From: Uranotaenia lowii
Taxonomy: Eukaryota; Arthropoda; Insecta; Diptera; Culicidae
Direction of reading: 5' to 3'
Assembly (NCBI RefSeq): GCF_029784155.1
Contig: NC_073691.1
Span: forward strand, 62,199,746 to 62,263,745
Length of the DNA: 64,000 bases
The notes under the pieces were generated by a model. The model ran no database searches and was not told the origin of the DNA. It saw only the letters and a program-made list of their open reading frames with translations. Below are positions 10,553 through 21,712 of this stretch, in pieces. Both the position numbers and the translations under genes were made by a program. How positions within the stretch are numbered: the stretch's first letter is position 1; each line of letters opens with the position of its first letter.

Positions 10553-12639
10553 AATAAATTGTGGAAGTTCGGTGTATAGTTACGTGTTCGACAAATTACT
10601 GAATTCGTGGATTATCTGTTGAAGTAGATATTGAAAATTTATTTACACTCTGAGCAGTCACATTTCGGAATGTTTTGCCAAAAATCAATCAACTTGTTGA
10701 GATTTTTGTAAAAGGTTGTAGAACCTTTTCTTCGCTGTGTTGTTATTTTGTTAGTTGGTTTAATTTTCCCATGAATTCTTTCTAGGCGTAAATGCCTACA
10801 CTTCTACTTAGACCAGCAGATAGGGCCGAACATATCTTAATTGATGACAGCAGCACGTCATTCCCATTATTCTACTGTCATCATCGTTTATCCAAAACCT
10901 TGTCAGCCAGCCTAGTTAGTTGTGCGGTTCTCTCATAATCACTCGAGATGATATGCAATCAGCCAGAAGGCATCGTGGCCAAGCAAATCGGTCAAAACCC
11001 AAGACGTTTGTAATTTCCCTTACGTTGGGAACTCCAAACCAAGCCATAAGTCCCTTCGAATTTTACCAAAAACTTATGCCCGAGCAGCAAGCCTATCTAC
11101 ATCTGGATGCTGGTGAGAAGTTAGGCCGCGCGCGCAAAATACGACCCACGATAAGCCGCGGAAACAGCGAAAAAGCATTAACACGTTCCTATACTCAACT
11201 CACCCCGTATCTCGGCCCGAAAGTCGCGCTACGAAAGGCAATTATGATTTTACCAGAGCATGTAATCTGTCCGAACGTTTAAAGTTTAAGTTTTCGGGAC
11301 CAAAGATAAATGGAGCAAATGTCAGAAAGCCGTTTGGCGGTAAATCGAGTCTTTATTTAATTTTTTTGTCTTTAAATGAGTGTTTATGATTGTGCGATTG
11401 ACAGCTTTCGAAAAGGGAGTTCCGGACTTTCAATAATCTACTCTGCGCTCTTACTCTAATGCAGTTGTCTAATCTGACCGCGTCGTCGAACGGAAGCCAA
11501 ATTGTGATTAATGGCTGTATGATTCGGTGGAACGAAAAGAAATAGGAGCAGGGTTTTTTTTCGTTACTCATTACTCATTATATTTGTTGACTTGTGGAAA
11601 ATCAATCAATCAAGAAATTTGAAGTACTAAACAACTTTATTGGGTCCAAATATATTGAAATAAAGAAAACCTAAATTCATCATATGAATTTAACTACATT
11701 ATTGTGACACCGTGAGCGCGTGTGAATGAATCGCTAAGCAATTCAGAAAACATAAATAGAGCCGTTAATCTTTGGCTGGCTGGCACATGTTTGATCTACG
11801 GGCCCCTACTGATGATGGCATGTAGATCGTGTTGAAGATCAGAATCGAAATGATTACAACATAACCCACATGACCCCGCCCGGCAGCATAACCAGAGCGA
11901 GATCTCAAGAGCATCTGAACTCATAAATTATGTGCTCAGTTGGTTGGGAGCAGCGGCCTGACTGTCTGTGGTAGAGAAATTCTTCGAAATCTTCATCGGA
12001 ATGCATTTTTTCTTTAAAAAAAAGCTCTCTTAGAAGCGCAGCAGAACATCAACACCTCACAAGCCTCCCTGTTGATCTGCAGACGACGCGACGTGAACGT
12101 TGATCTCGATTGCTTATGTTTTAAAACGACCTGTCCAGGATCAGCCAGCTACCTATTTCATGTCGTTCTTAGAGAGTGCTAACTAAAGAAGGTGCGACTA
12201 GCACTAACCAGAAGCGTTCCAGAACAAATTCTCACAACAACTAGGGCTGGATTTCATGGGGGGCTCGGTAGATTTAGGAACATTTCCAACTGCAGAGATG
12301 CAGCGTGTTCCAGAAATTTATGAGAGCGAAGGTGAGATGTATTTTCCGGGAAAATTCTATGTTTCGCCGCAACATTATTCGAGACCTCCGGAAGAGATTG
12401 AACTTGTTAGAAATAATGTGTTCATTGATTGCCGTGCAAGTGTGGTAAATTATGAACAAAAGAATTATTGAAATTTAAAATTTGAAAGATAATTTGCAAT
12501 CTGAATCTGCCATCAATTCGGAAAATTGAATTTAAATCTTTAAATGAATGAATGATTGCTTAAGAATTCCATGGTACACCTATTAAGTTTGAATAAATTG
12601 TCGTAATACCGGTTACTTTAGCTGAAACAAAATTTAGAT
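10553..12639. other. Non-repetitive island, possible intronic regulatory DNA
   Basis: 10790-11290 and 11690-12470 are markedly less AT-rich than their surroundings, without repeat hallmarks or a believable gene. Open frames at 10920-11282 (120 codons) and 12256-12471 (71 codons) on the plus strand match no family I know, and the gene here runs on the minus strand. Regulatory function is inference from composition only. Confidence 0.4.
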
Positions 12640-12854
12640 AAATGTAGAGAAGATGAGGACATAATGGCCACCTTAAAAGGACGCTTATCTAACCATAGAA
12701 AAGAGCTTTGATATGTAAGTTACATCACTGTTTCGTATTCAGACAAAAATGGAGTCTATTTGGTATCTAGCTGAAACTAAAAAAAGTAGATAAAAACGTT
12801 TAAAAATGCATTTTATTTTTATTTTTGTCGAAAGTTGAAAATCGGTCAATATTG
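12640..12854. repeat. Partial copy of the 6.7-kb MITE-like element
   Basis: Starts near GAAGATGAGGACATAATGG, which resembles the GAGATGAGGGCATAATGAG end at 7740-7808, and continues with sequence homologous to 6695-6860. It stops at the left end of DD37E copy 2. Only the left portion is present. Confidence 0.65.
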
Positions 12855-12911
12855 AAAGGTGTCCACGATGAAATTGCCACACTATGAAATTGCTCTAACT
12901 TTTTTACTGTT

Positions 12912-13804
12912 GCACACAGGAGTATGAAGAAGAAAAAGTTGGTCAAAAGTTATTTTTAAGTTTTAAATCATTAAAAAAAATTATTTTGACTTATCAAACG
13001 TTTTTAATATCATAAGATATATTTTTTACCGTTTTTGTAATTTTTCATAATTTTCTATTGGATATTTTCAAACATTTATATGATAGATAATCCAGGTTAT
13101 ATAAGTTGTAAAATTTAAAAAAATCTAGAATTTTTTTATTTGTTTTTGAAAGTGAAATATCATTTGAAAATATTCGAAAAATAAAAAGAATATTAATTTT
13201 ACTGAGCTTTAATTTAAAATAAAAGAATACCTATACTTTTTTGTGGAAAAAACCTATCAATATATTTAAACTTCAAACATAAAAATATCAAAAACGCGCG
13301 TATATGCGCGATTTTTTCTTTTGAAAATGATTATTGAAGTTATCAATTTTCAAATGATATCAAACATTTTGCCGGGACTTGCTAGGAGCATTAACAAAAA
13401 CACTAATTTGTAAAAAACATCAACGTTTAACACAAAAAATAAATTCAAAGCAGTAAACAGTGTCCCTTTTATCATCGATTTTTATCTATTATACTCAGAA
13501 TTATTTAACATCCCTCCATTGAAGTTCTCCATTTCAAGTTTTCATTTTTAGTTACTTAAGAAAGTTGTTTTCATAGATATGACTTTGTCGCGCTGATTCA
13601 ACGATTTGTAGAAAAATTGTATCTCATAAAAATACTATAGTTTCGACAGCTGCTACAGCTTATAAACAAATCAGATATAAAAATAATGACCGGTACATGG
13701 TGCTAAATTTAATCAAGAATCAAATAAACATTGACATACAAATAACCAATGAAATTTAAATTTTGAGTTTTGGCCCGGTTTTTGGGTTGAATACTCCTGT
13801 GTGC
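12912..13804. mobile_element. MITE nested in DD37E copy 2
   Basis: An 893-bp AT-rich block bounded by inverted GCACACAGGAGTAT ends (12912-12925 and 13791-13804), with no coding sequence. It splits the 5' non-coding part of the DD37E element. A possible 3-bp GTT flank duplication is too short to trust. Superfamily unknown. Confidence 0.75.
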
Positions 13805-13933
13805 GTTGGTTAGAATTTAATGATAATTTGAGTGGATTTAGCTCATAGTGCATTGTTTACAGTGTCGCGAATTCCACGGTGTCTCGAGTGGTTAAGTGGT
13901 TCGATTGACCACCAATCGTAAGCCCAAAAGTGA

Positions 13934-14674
13934 ATGAAAAGGTATTTCTTTCATCCGTGCAACACCAAAAATCACAACCGCGTAGTTGGGGCGTTTAATC
14001 GAAACCCGTACGCCTCCGATCGGGATGTGGCTAAGAAGCTGCACCTAAGCCGAAGTTTTGTCCAGAAGGTCAGAAAGTTGAACCTCAACATGCTGACGAA
14101 AGTTGAATGCTACATCATGGACGACGAAACATATGTGAAGGCCGAGTTCAAACAGATCACGGCCGGAGCATTTGCGCACTCATAAGATGTTTAAAATTGC
14201 AAATAAATTCCTGGTTAGGCAAGCCATCTGCACGTGCGGGATGCGGAGTTTCCCTTTCGTGACCCAGGACACGATGAACGAACAGGTGTACATAAAAGAG
14301 TGCCTCCAGAAGCGGCTACTTCCTCTCCTGAAGGCCCACAACGACGTCCCAACAATCTTCTGGCCGGATTTGGCCTCATGCCACTACGCCAAGGACGTGC
14401 TGAAGTAGTATGCGGACATTAAGGTCAATTTCGTGCCAAAAATGTTCAACCCTCCCAACACTCCGGAGCTCCGCGCCATCGAGAAGTACTAGACGATTAT
14501 GAAGCAGCACCTTCTAAAACAACCTAGGGTAGTGAAGACTGTCGAGGAACTGAAGAAAGTATGGGTTTACATGCAAAAAAAAACGGTAGATTCACAGGTT
14601 GTGCAGATTCTTATGACCGGGGTTAAGGCCAAGGTGCGGGCATTTACGTATGGACTACAAATAAAATACGAGTA
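13934..14674 (+). pseudogene. DD37E transposase pseudogene, copy 2
   Basis: A broken transposase. Seen: the N-terminal helix-turn-helix (DRDVAKKLHLSRSFVQKV, about 14017-14070), the first Asp in MDDETY (about 14120), the second in WPDLASCHY (about 14363), and the catalytic Glu in AIEKY exactly 37 residues later, which defines DD37E. Defects: a deletion between the helix-turn-helix and the first Asp, a second deletion with frameshift after FKQI (about 14160-14190), and stops replacing Trp near 14406 and 14490. Confidence 0.9.
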
Positions 14675-14795
14675 AAATGGTAAAATGAAATTTAAAAGTT
14701 ATTTTTCAATCCCTGATAATTTAATGGCAATCGGATGAAAACTCGAATTATGCGAATCAATTTTGTGTGTGGCAATTTCATCGTGGACACCCTTT

Positions 14796-15330
14796 ATCCA
14801 GCATAGCTTTGGGCCGTCGAGTAGTGAGAGCGCATCGTTTAAGTTGATTAAGAAGATAATTGGTCCTAAATGGCTTCCCTGAGACACACCAGAAGAAGCA
14901 CATAATTGTGTAGAGAAAGAGTCTCCCGTGCGAACTGTTAATTACGTTAGTTCCACAGAAACCCAGCCGTTCGAGCTTTCCGATGTCGATACCCTGGTTG
15001 ACTTTGTCGACTCCACTGACAAATCGGTGTAGGAATAGAGTCAATTTTAAACCTCGCAGCAAAACTTTCGTACACGTAAGAAGTAAACGTCAGAAGGTTA
15101 GTTTTCGTGGAGCGCTTGGGTACAAATCCATGTTGATCGTCGGAAAAAAATATTCTAACAGGACAAAAAATCGGATTCAAGACCACCGATTCGAAGCTTG
15201 GCTACTGCGCATTAATCCGAGATTGCCCGGTAGTTGTTGACATCTTTCATGTTACCTTTTTTTATACACCGGAAACATGCAAGCCTCCTTTCTCAGTGAA
15301 GAGAGGAAGGTAGCTCTGTCAAGCGAAGCT
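14796..15330 (-). pseudogene. Jockey-type reverse transcriptase fragment
   Basis: On the minus strand, from high to low coordinates, this reads FPVYKKGNMKDVNNYRAIS, then DDQHGFVPKRSTKTNLL (about 15090-15140), KLERLGFCGT (about 14950), and GVSQGSHLGPIIFL (about 14840-14885). These are successive RT motifs of Jockey/CR1-group non-LTR elements. There are frameshifts near 15065 and 15000 and a stop after YRAIS. The catalytic ADD motif is absent because the fragment ends where the DD37E element begins. Confidence 0.85.
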
Positions 15331-15429
15331 TGGAGAATAAACCTAGTAAGGGTAAGCAAAACAAGCATTAAAACAGCCGAATTTAAAAAAACTCAAAAAA
15401 AAATCCGAATTTGATGTTTTCCGTTTACT

Positions 15430-15893
15430 GTTTTAATTTATTTTATGATTCGCCCGGATATTTAATATAAAATTTAGGAACAGACCGGCTCGGCTCGGTT
15501 GACCGGAATTCTTTGAAAAATGCCTGGATTTTGTTCGGAATGATTTACTTTATTTGGCAAATCAAACAAAAAAAAAATACAACGAACACTTCCAAAGCGA
15601 AATTTTTTGAGCAATTTTAATGAAAAATATTCATTATAGGTTTTTTGGAACCTTAAATTCAATTCAAAATCTGTCGATAAGTTTAAATGAAAAAAAAAAA
15701 ATGTTTTTTTATTATTTGTTTTCTTGATTTTTGTTGAGTAATTTCTGGGTTTTGAGAAAATTTGTCCGGATATTGCCCGGAATTATGGTCGTCGCTTTTG
15801 AAATCAAGTGCCCGGATTTTGCCAGGATTTCATACTAAATTGCCAGGTTTGTCCGGTCTGGACACGTGCTGAAAAAATTCTGGCAACCTTTAA
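15430..15893 (+). mobile_element. hAT-type MITE (CCCGG family), 5'-truncated copy
   Basis: Homologous and parallel to the intact copy at 33910-34365: it shares GCCCGGAT words, the 'ttactttatttg.caaatca' segment, AATCTGTCGATAAG-like wording and the right end GAAAAAATTCTGGCAACCTT. The left inverted repeat is missing. Non-coding. Confidence 0.8.
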
Positions 15894-17165
15894 GTAGACT
15901 GTTGTTATGATAAAAATGAAAAAGTATCTGTTGTTTTTAAATTTTCTAATGGCGCTCAGTTCGGTCTGGTCGAAGGCCGGCCATATGTTCTTTGCAGGAA
16001 ATTGTAATAACAAGGAATTCTCATGATTGTTTTTTTTAACAATGTATAAATTTGCACAATGCCTAGGGATTGACAAGCTCGGTTATATTCATGCAAAATT
16101 TTCAACATGCTAACGTTAATCAGTCCGACATTCGGCCGAATATTCGTTTGGACGAATAGTTGAAAATTCGGTACATCTTTAATTTCAATAAACAAGATTT
16201 AATGCAGATTATTCAAATCATCTTTCCAGATACAAATTAAAATTGATTCGTATGCATAAAATTCAATAACCATCTCAGAATCATTAGCTTGATCCAGGCG
16301 AAGAGACTTATAGCAAGCAACGATACCGTAAATCAAGTTTTACTATCCTACCCGGAACGTACTGGCTCAAAGTAGAGAGTTCATCTTCTTTTTAATTTTT
16401 ATAGTTGTCATTCCACGGCCTGGATATTTTACGGCCACATATTTTACGATCGGAAAACAATTTTTAACGATCCATCCATTTTATGCGCACTTCATCTAGT
16501 GTTCCTTTTTACCACTATCAAACCCGCGATGGGTAACCCGAAAAATCCGTTAGACTATAATCGAGCAAGTTCTTAATACAGCCATCGACCAAAGACAACG
16601 AGCAAGTAGGGAAATTTTTACGAGATAATGAGTTTTGCATCCATCTTCGGGAAGGCTGGCATCTTCCAGCCCACAAACAATGCACAAATGGATCGCATTT
16701 CCGTTTCGCGATGGCCGCATGTTTCGTCAGCTGTAAATAGGTTCCTATTTTTGTACCGCGGCTAGGAAAGTGCATCGCTTTTAGGTCGATTTTATGGATT
16801 GGTTAATATAACGCAATTGCTACATTGTTGTGCCACTTGAGCAAAGATTTTCAACGGATACAGATGTCTCTTAAAACTGGTACGCCTTTTCATTTGGCAG
16901 CTTGAAAAAATGAAGGATCAAAATTGATGCATGAGTTATAAAATGTTTATCTACATGAAAATTTCAAATTAGGCTTTTCAAAACTAGACATCTAAGCCTA
17001 ATCATGTTTAACAAGATTTAAATATGAATGAACTTTAGCAAATGCATTTTATCTTCCATCATCTCCAGAAAAATCCCATAATGTTTCAGAAAATAACGTC
17101 AAGTGGGACAATCATTTGTAGAAAAACAACATAGCATACACACCAAGATTTTCGTTTGATTCTAT
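15894..17165. other. Non-coding DNA with no recognised feature
   Basis: 15900-16370 is AT-rich. 16380-16800 is less AT-rich and non-repetitive. 16800-17165 is AT-rich. No motif-bearing reading frame and no repeat termini were seen. Confidence 0.4.
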
Positions 17166-18176
17166 ATGTATGTTGTATGTTGGTTATCCATCATGGGTGC
17201 ACGGATTCACCGCAGTTTCTGCCTAAGTATGTGTTCACAAGCATTCTTTAGATTATTAATTTCGACAAATCTCCAATGCAGCGCGTATACCATACGTTTG
17301 TCGACAGCCAAAAAGTCTGGATCGGGGGGAAATCGAAAACCGGAAGCCGCTGAGACGACAAAGAGAGTTGCCGGTAGTTTCAAGCTAAACCTTAACTTCT
17401 CTCTCCGAGATGCCGCAAATAAGCTGGGTGTATCGTCTACATCCGTCCATCGAGCCAAAAAACGAGCCGGATTATCGACTTACAAGAAGGTAGTGACTCC
17501 AAATCGCGATGATAAACAAAATACGACGGCCAAAGCGCAATCCCGGAGGCTGTACACGACGATGCTGACGAAGTTTGACTGCGTGGTAATGGACGACGAA
17601 ACCTACGTCAAAGCCGACTACAAGCAGTCTCCGGGACAGGAGTTTTATACGGCAAAAGGAAGGGGAAAGGTAGCAGATATTTTCAAGCGCTTGAAGCTGT
17701 CAAAGTTCGCGAAGAAATATCTGGTTTAGCAAGCCATCTGTACCTGTGGCTTGAAAAGCAGCATTTTCATAGCTTCCGGGACTGTCAACCAAGAAATTTA
17801 CGTGAAAGAGTGTTTGAATGAACGTCTGCTGCTTTTCCTGAAGAAACGCGGTTGTTCCGTACTGTTTCGGCCGGATTTGGCGTCTTGCCATTACGGTAAA
17901 AAGGCCATGGAGTGGTACGCCGCCAACAACGTGCATGTGGTTTCCAAGGACAAGAACCCTCCCAACACGCCAAAGCTCCGCCCAATTGAGAAATACTGGG
18001 CTATTTTCAAGCGGAACCTAAAGAAGACCAAAAAAACTGCTAAGGACGAGCAGCAGTTCAAGGCAAACTGGCTTTCTGTGGCGAAGAAGGTGGACAAGGT
18101 GGCTGTACAAAATCTGATGGCAGGGGTTAAGCGTAAGGCCTGGCAATTCGGATTTGAAAAGCGGAAGCCTTACTGA
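17166..18176 (+). pseudogene. DD37E transposase, copy 3, one in-frame stop
   Basis: The best-preserved of the three transposases. From about 17310 it reads the family sequence: helix-turn-helix (NFSLRDAANKLGVSSTSVHR, about 17394-17453), a second basic region, the first Asp in MDDETY (17592), the second in RPDLASCHY (17874) and Glu in PIEKYW (17988), exactly 37 residues apart. The only inactivating change is TAG at 17727-17729 where the family has Trp (YLV-W-QAIC). The first 45 or so codons, before AKKSGSGG, do not look like transposase, so the original N-terminus is lost or replaced. The terminal stop is at 18174-18176. Confidence 0.93.
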
Positions 18177-18300
18177 ATATTTTTTCTGAATTTTATAGTA
18201 ATTAAACTTGAAAAAGAAATCTAATTTGATTTGTTAAATAAATGATTTCACTGATTTACACGCGTTTTCCCTTGACCAAATTTTGACCGTATCACCCTTT
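17300..18300 (+). mobile_element. DD37E transposon copy 3, left end missing
   Basis: The right end, near 18262-18300, carries a candidate inverted repeat (read inward on the minus strand AAAGGGTGATACGGTCAAAA), similar in style to the AAAGGGTGTCCACG end of copy 2. No matching left end was found upstream of 17300. Confidence 0.6.
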
Positions 18301-18690
18301 AAGGACCTTTTTTTCACATTCATGTCTAAATGTGAGGTTTAAAACAATGACCTAAAAACCAAATTTAAAATAAGGGTTAGAAAATAGAAAAAAAATTATT
18401 CGAGAAAATTAGAATTAATATTCTTTGTATTGCAATTCGAGACTCAAGTGAAGCTCCCATTTTAAAGGGATTAATACTTAACAATTTTGGAATTAAAATT
18501 TTATATTGATGTACCAATCAAAATTTAACTAATTTTTCAAAGGTGTAGCGAAGCATGCCGGGTCAGCTAGTTATATATGAATATTTTTTTTCAAGGGAGT
18601 TTAACCGTCAGGGTCATTCTGCACTAGGCTAGTGATATATTAGAACAAAGTGTTAAAGTTACGATACTTAGATAGGAAGAATGAACAATT
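18300..18690. other. AT-rich spacer with a shared terminal motif
   Basis: Mostly AT-rich non-coding DNA. At 18541-18580 it contains AGGTGTAGCGAAGCATGCCG followed by GGTCAGCTAGTTATATAT, which recurs inverted at 44541-44576. This looks like the end of a dispersed repeat whose class I do not assign. Confidence 0.5.
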
Positions 18691-18990
18691 ATAAATCTTA
18701 CGTAATCCCGGATCACTGGCTTACCAAAAGGACTCATCTCAAATTTAAGCTAGATCGGACGACATGAAAGGGATGCATTGAGCCTAGAGAGTTAATGGGA
18801 TTTTTATAATTTATTCAGGAAAAGCAAAAAAAAAACTGGATTTTCATTAATAACTTGTTTCTATACTGGTTGATTACTTTTAATGATAGATTTTCTTGAA
18901 AGATAAATGAAGACTAAAATATCACCCGACAACCACTTCACGATTAGAGTAACAGCGAAAGTTATTGCGGTTTTAATATTGAATTTTGGA
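18690..18990. repeat. Diverged copy of the fold-back B module
   Basis: Parallel to about 51460-51735. It shares the order: an ACTCATC word, a TCGGACRACA word, GAAAGGGAT/GGAAGGGGTT, an ACTGGATTTTCAT/ACTGGTTTTTCAT word, GAAGACTAAAATATCACC versus AAAGACTAACATTTCACC, and AAAGTTATTGC versus AAAGTTATGGC. Non-coding. Confidence 0.6.
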
Positions 18991-19861
18991 GATATTTAGA
19001 AAAAAAATATATAAGAGACCAAGATCTACTCCCAACCCATCGATAATTTTGAAATTTTCTTAAAAAATCCGTTTTCTATCGTTTTTGATCATGAATCCAC
19101 CAATATCATAAATACTGTTAATCTTTGAGAAACTCGAAGTTGAGATGATCAATTGCGAATTTATTCACATTTAATATGAGGAGATGAGACTTTAAATTCT
19201 TGTTACGTAGTCCGAGATATTTGAATTTAAGTAACGTATGCATAAAAAAATTACTTTTTGGATGAACATTAAAAAGTGAACCAAGACAGATAATTGAGTT
19301 CTATAAATTTTCAATGGATGGACGTTAATCTTATTTGGATACAATACTCTTCCAAGCTGGCTTCGGAAAATTCAAAATGGCAGACAAAACTTTCGTGTGC
19401 ACATGGTTTTGTGTTATTTTTTCGTTTTCTTTATCAATTGATCTCTAATTTTTGCAACGAATTGTTCATAATGTTAAGCTAACCGGAACTTTTGCCATGG
19501 AGGACAACATAAGGGCGTAAAGGTTTTTTTTAGAGTTTTTCTTCATTTAATTTTTTAATTTATCGTCAATTTTCACCAAATTATTACTATTTCATTCAGC
19601 CGCTCCCGAGGCGGCTTTACCTTCAGCTCCGATCATAGTGGAAGTATTTGCAGCTTGTCCATTTTCGACAGATACTTTTTAATTATTAGGTTTAATTATT
19701 AGAATTAAACCTTTAAATCTACTTCAAAGTTCCTATATAGCGAAGTTGCTTTTGAACGCCTGTTGGAACTCATTAAAAACTTTCAAGTTTACAAAATAGT
19801 ACTACAGAGATTTTTTACGAACTATTGTGCTGTACAAAAAGACTTGCATCTCTTTTACAGC
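18991..19861. other. AT-rich non-coding DNA
   Basis: No motif-bearing reading frame. No repeat ends identified. Confidence 0.4.
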
Positions 19862-19863
19862 TA

Positions 19864-20796
19864 CCGTAAAACGGGGTAACATTGATCAACGGGGTAAATT
19901 TGACCAACAATAAATTTTTCCACATTATCACCAATAACTCAGTCTATAGTTTGAATTTTTGAAAACGATTTTCTACTTTTGAAAGCCTATAAATTGAGTA
20001 TCAAATAGGAAAAATTTGGTTTGTATTTGAAATTTTTTTCTGTGTTTTGAAATGTAATTTCAAAATCTTAAAATATTTATTTTTCCAGGGCTTGCAAACA
20101 AACAGCTCTCCTGATGATACCAAAAAGCATTTAAAAGCAAACGGGTTGTTGAATGTGAAAAAACAACTTTTTTTTTGTATATGTAGAGTTAGAAAGCTAT
20201 ATTTATAGTCATGTAATGATAAATTTGTGATATTTAAAAAATAAGGACATTTTCATAGAGTAAGCCCGTATTGGACAAATGGATAGCAACCCTATCAAAT
20301 GGTTAACTTTGAAGAAAAAATTATAATGGAAATAATGCGAGGGGAAAATGTGAAGGTACAATTTTCATTTGTATTTTGAAGCTAAAACTATTTAGCAATT
20401 GTTATAATTTTTGCCCCCAAATGTATGCAGCATCATTGATCTTTTTTCGAATCTACAAGTTTTTGAAAGAAAACGTCAAAAAGCAATGTAAAATTGATAA
20501 ACTAGCATTTGAGAATATTATGAAGGTGTTCTGTATCCTTTATGATCAAGAAAACTCGTTAAAACCGTCCAAATAGAGACTGATCAATGTTACCCCAAAG
20601 CATCAAATTCTGAACAGAGACGAAATCGATTTTTTAATCAAATTTATAATAGTCTAATAAATTTCTGCAACCATGTTTTACGTTCATAGGAGTCCAGTAC
20701 TGGTTTTACAAATATGAAACATGCCACATCCCCCTTAACTTAAAAAAATAATCGAAAAATATTGAAAAATGTGATCAATATTACCCCGGATTACGG
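19864..20796. mobile_element. MITE with 'CCGTAA..CGGGGTAA' ends and TA duplication
   Basis: A 933-bp element. Its inverted ends read CCGTAAAACGGGGTAACATT on the left and CCGTAATCCGGGGTAATATT on the right (opposite strand), each continuing GATCA, with TA on both outer sides. The left end repeats a GGGGTAA word about 20 bp further in, and GATCAATGTTACCCC recurs internally near 20582. A diverged relative lies at about 59800-60180. Confidence 0.85.
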
Positions 20797-21339
20797 TACT
20801 TGAAGTTGAAAAAAATGAGAAGTAGGTACGTAAAAAGTAGATTGTTTTGTTTTCATACCTACTTTAAAGTTTCCAAAAAGGAAGAAACAGAAACCAAAAC
20901 AGCACCTTAAGCTAGGGTTGCCATCCGTCCCGCAAAAGCGGGACATGTCCCGCTTTTTTGTTGGATGTCCCGCTGTCCCGCTTTTTTCTAGGAAAAAATT
21001 TAAAAAGTTAACTTACTTACACTGAAAAAAATCAAATTTTAGTCTCAATTAGAATTCTGTGATGCACAGAAAATCTCCCAAATAACACTGATTGATTTAT
21101 GAGACTCTTCAGGTCACTTATGTAACTTAAACTTTGTCTTGTAGCCTTTTGTAAAACCTGAAAAGTTGCTTGAATTTTCTCAAAATGTGCAGCGTTTTTC
21201 ATAGTTTATATAAGGCAGTACTGAATAATTCTAGAGCCTTAGCATTACAGTAAGATTCTGTATCAGTTAAGTGTTTTTGGAGCACGTTCAACCAGTGTAT
21301 GAAGAAAATATTGTTGAAGTTGCCTCTAAATAATTATAG

Positions 21340-21515
21340 ATTATAGAATTAAAGAGATTAATTTTTGAGCCGGAATCTTAGTTAAATTGCGTTGTAGTAT
21401 AGACCACTTTTTTCGACTCAATTGTCCAAAGTATATAAAGATGACATGTGATGGAAGTTTTCTTGAGTTTTTAAATTTTAAACAAATTACCAAACAAACT
21501 AACTTTGAACAAATT
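21340..21515. repeat. 176-bp target site duplication, left copy
   Basis: Identical to 31314-31489 except for one base (T here, C there, in AAACAAAC/TAACTTTG). It directly abuts the 3' end of the non-LTR element. Its sequence belongs to the hAT-like element, so it is duplicated target DNA. Confidence 0.95.
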
Positions 21516-21712
21516 CAGGTATCAGGTATCAGAATGGGGGTAGGCTTAATAGCGGCACGTTATCCAAACATACGGGAAAATTGTGCCTAGCCTTTTTTTA
21601 TCCAAGATTTCATCATTTACCTGAGAAACCTGAAAAAAAAACCTATAAAAGGAAGAAATAAATTCAATCTATTTAAGATGGCATAAAGCCTTTCCACTAG
21701 GGATTATTAGCA

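Larger units (their letters stand above)
12855..14795 (+). mobile_element. DD37E mariner-type transposon, copy 2, with a nested element
   Basis: The inverted ends share GGTGTCCACGATGAAATTGC (left about 12858, right about 14771-14791 on the opposite strand). Without the 893-bp nested element the length is about 1.05 kb, close to copy 1. The left flank is a MITE and the right flank a Jockey-type RT fragment, so the two flanks do not come from one known element. Confidence 0.85.

Noticed and set aside
12256..12471. 71-codon plus-strand ORF with a possible GAAG|GTGAGA donor
   Set aside because: No family resemblance, on the strand opposite the host gene, and no matching downstream exon found.
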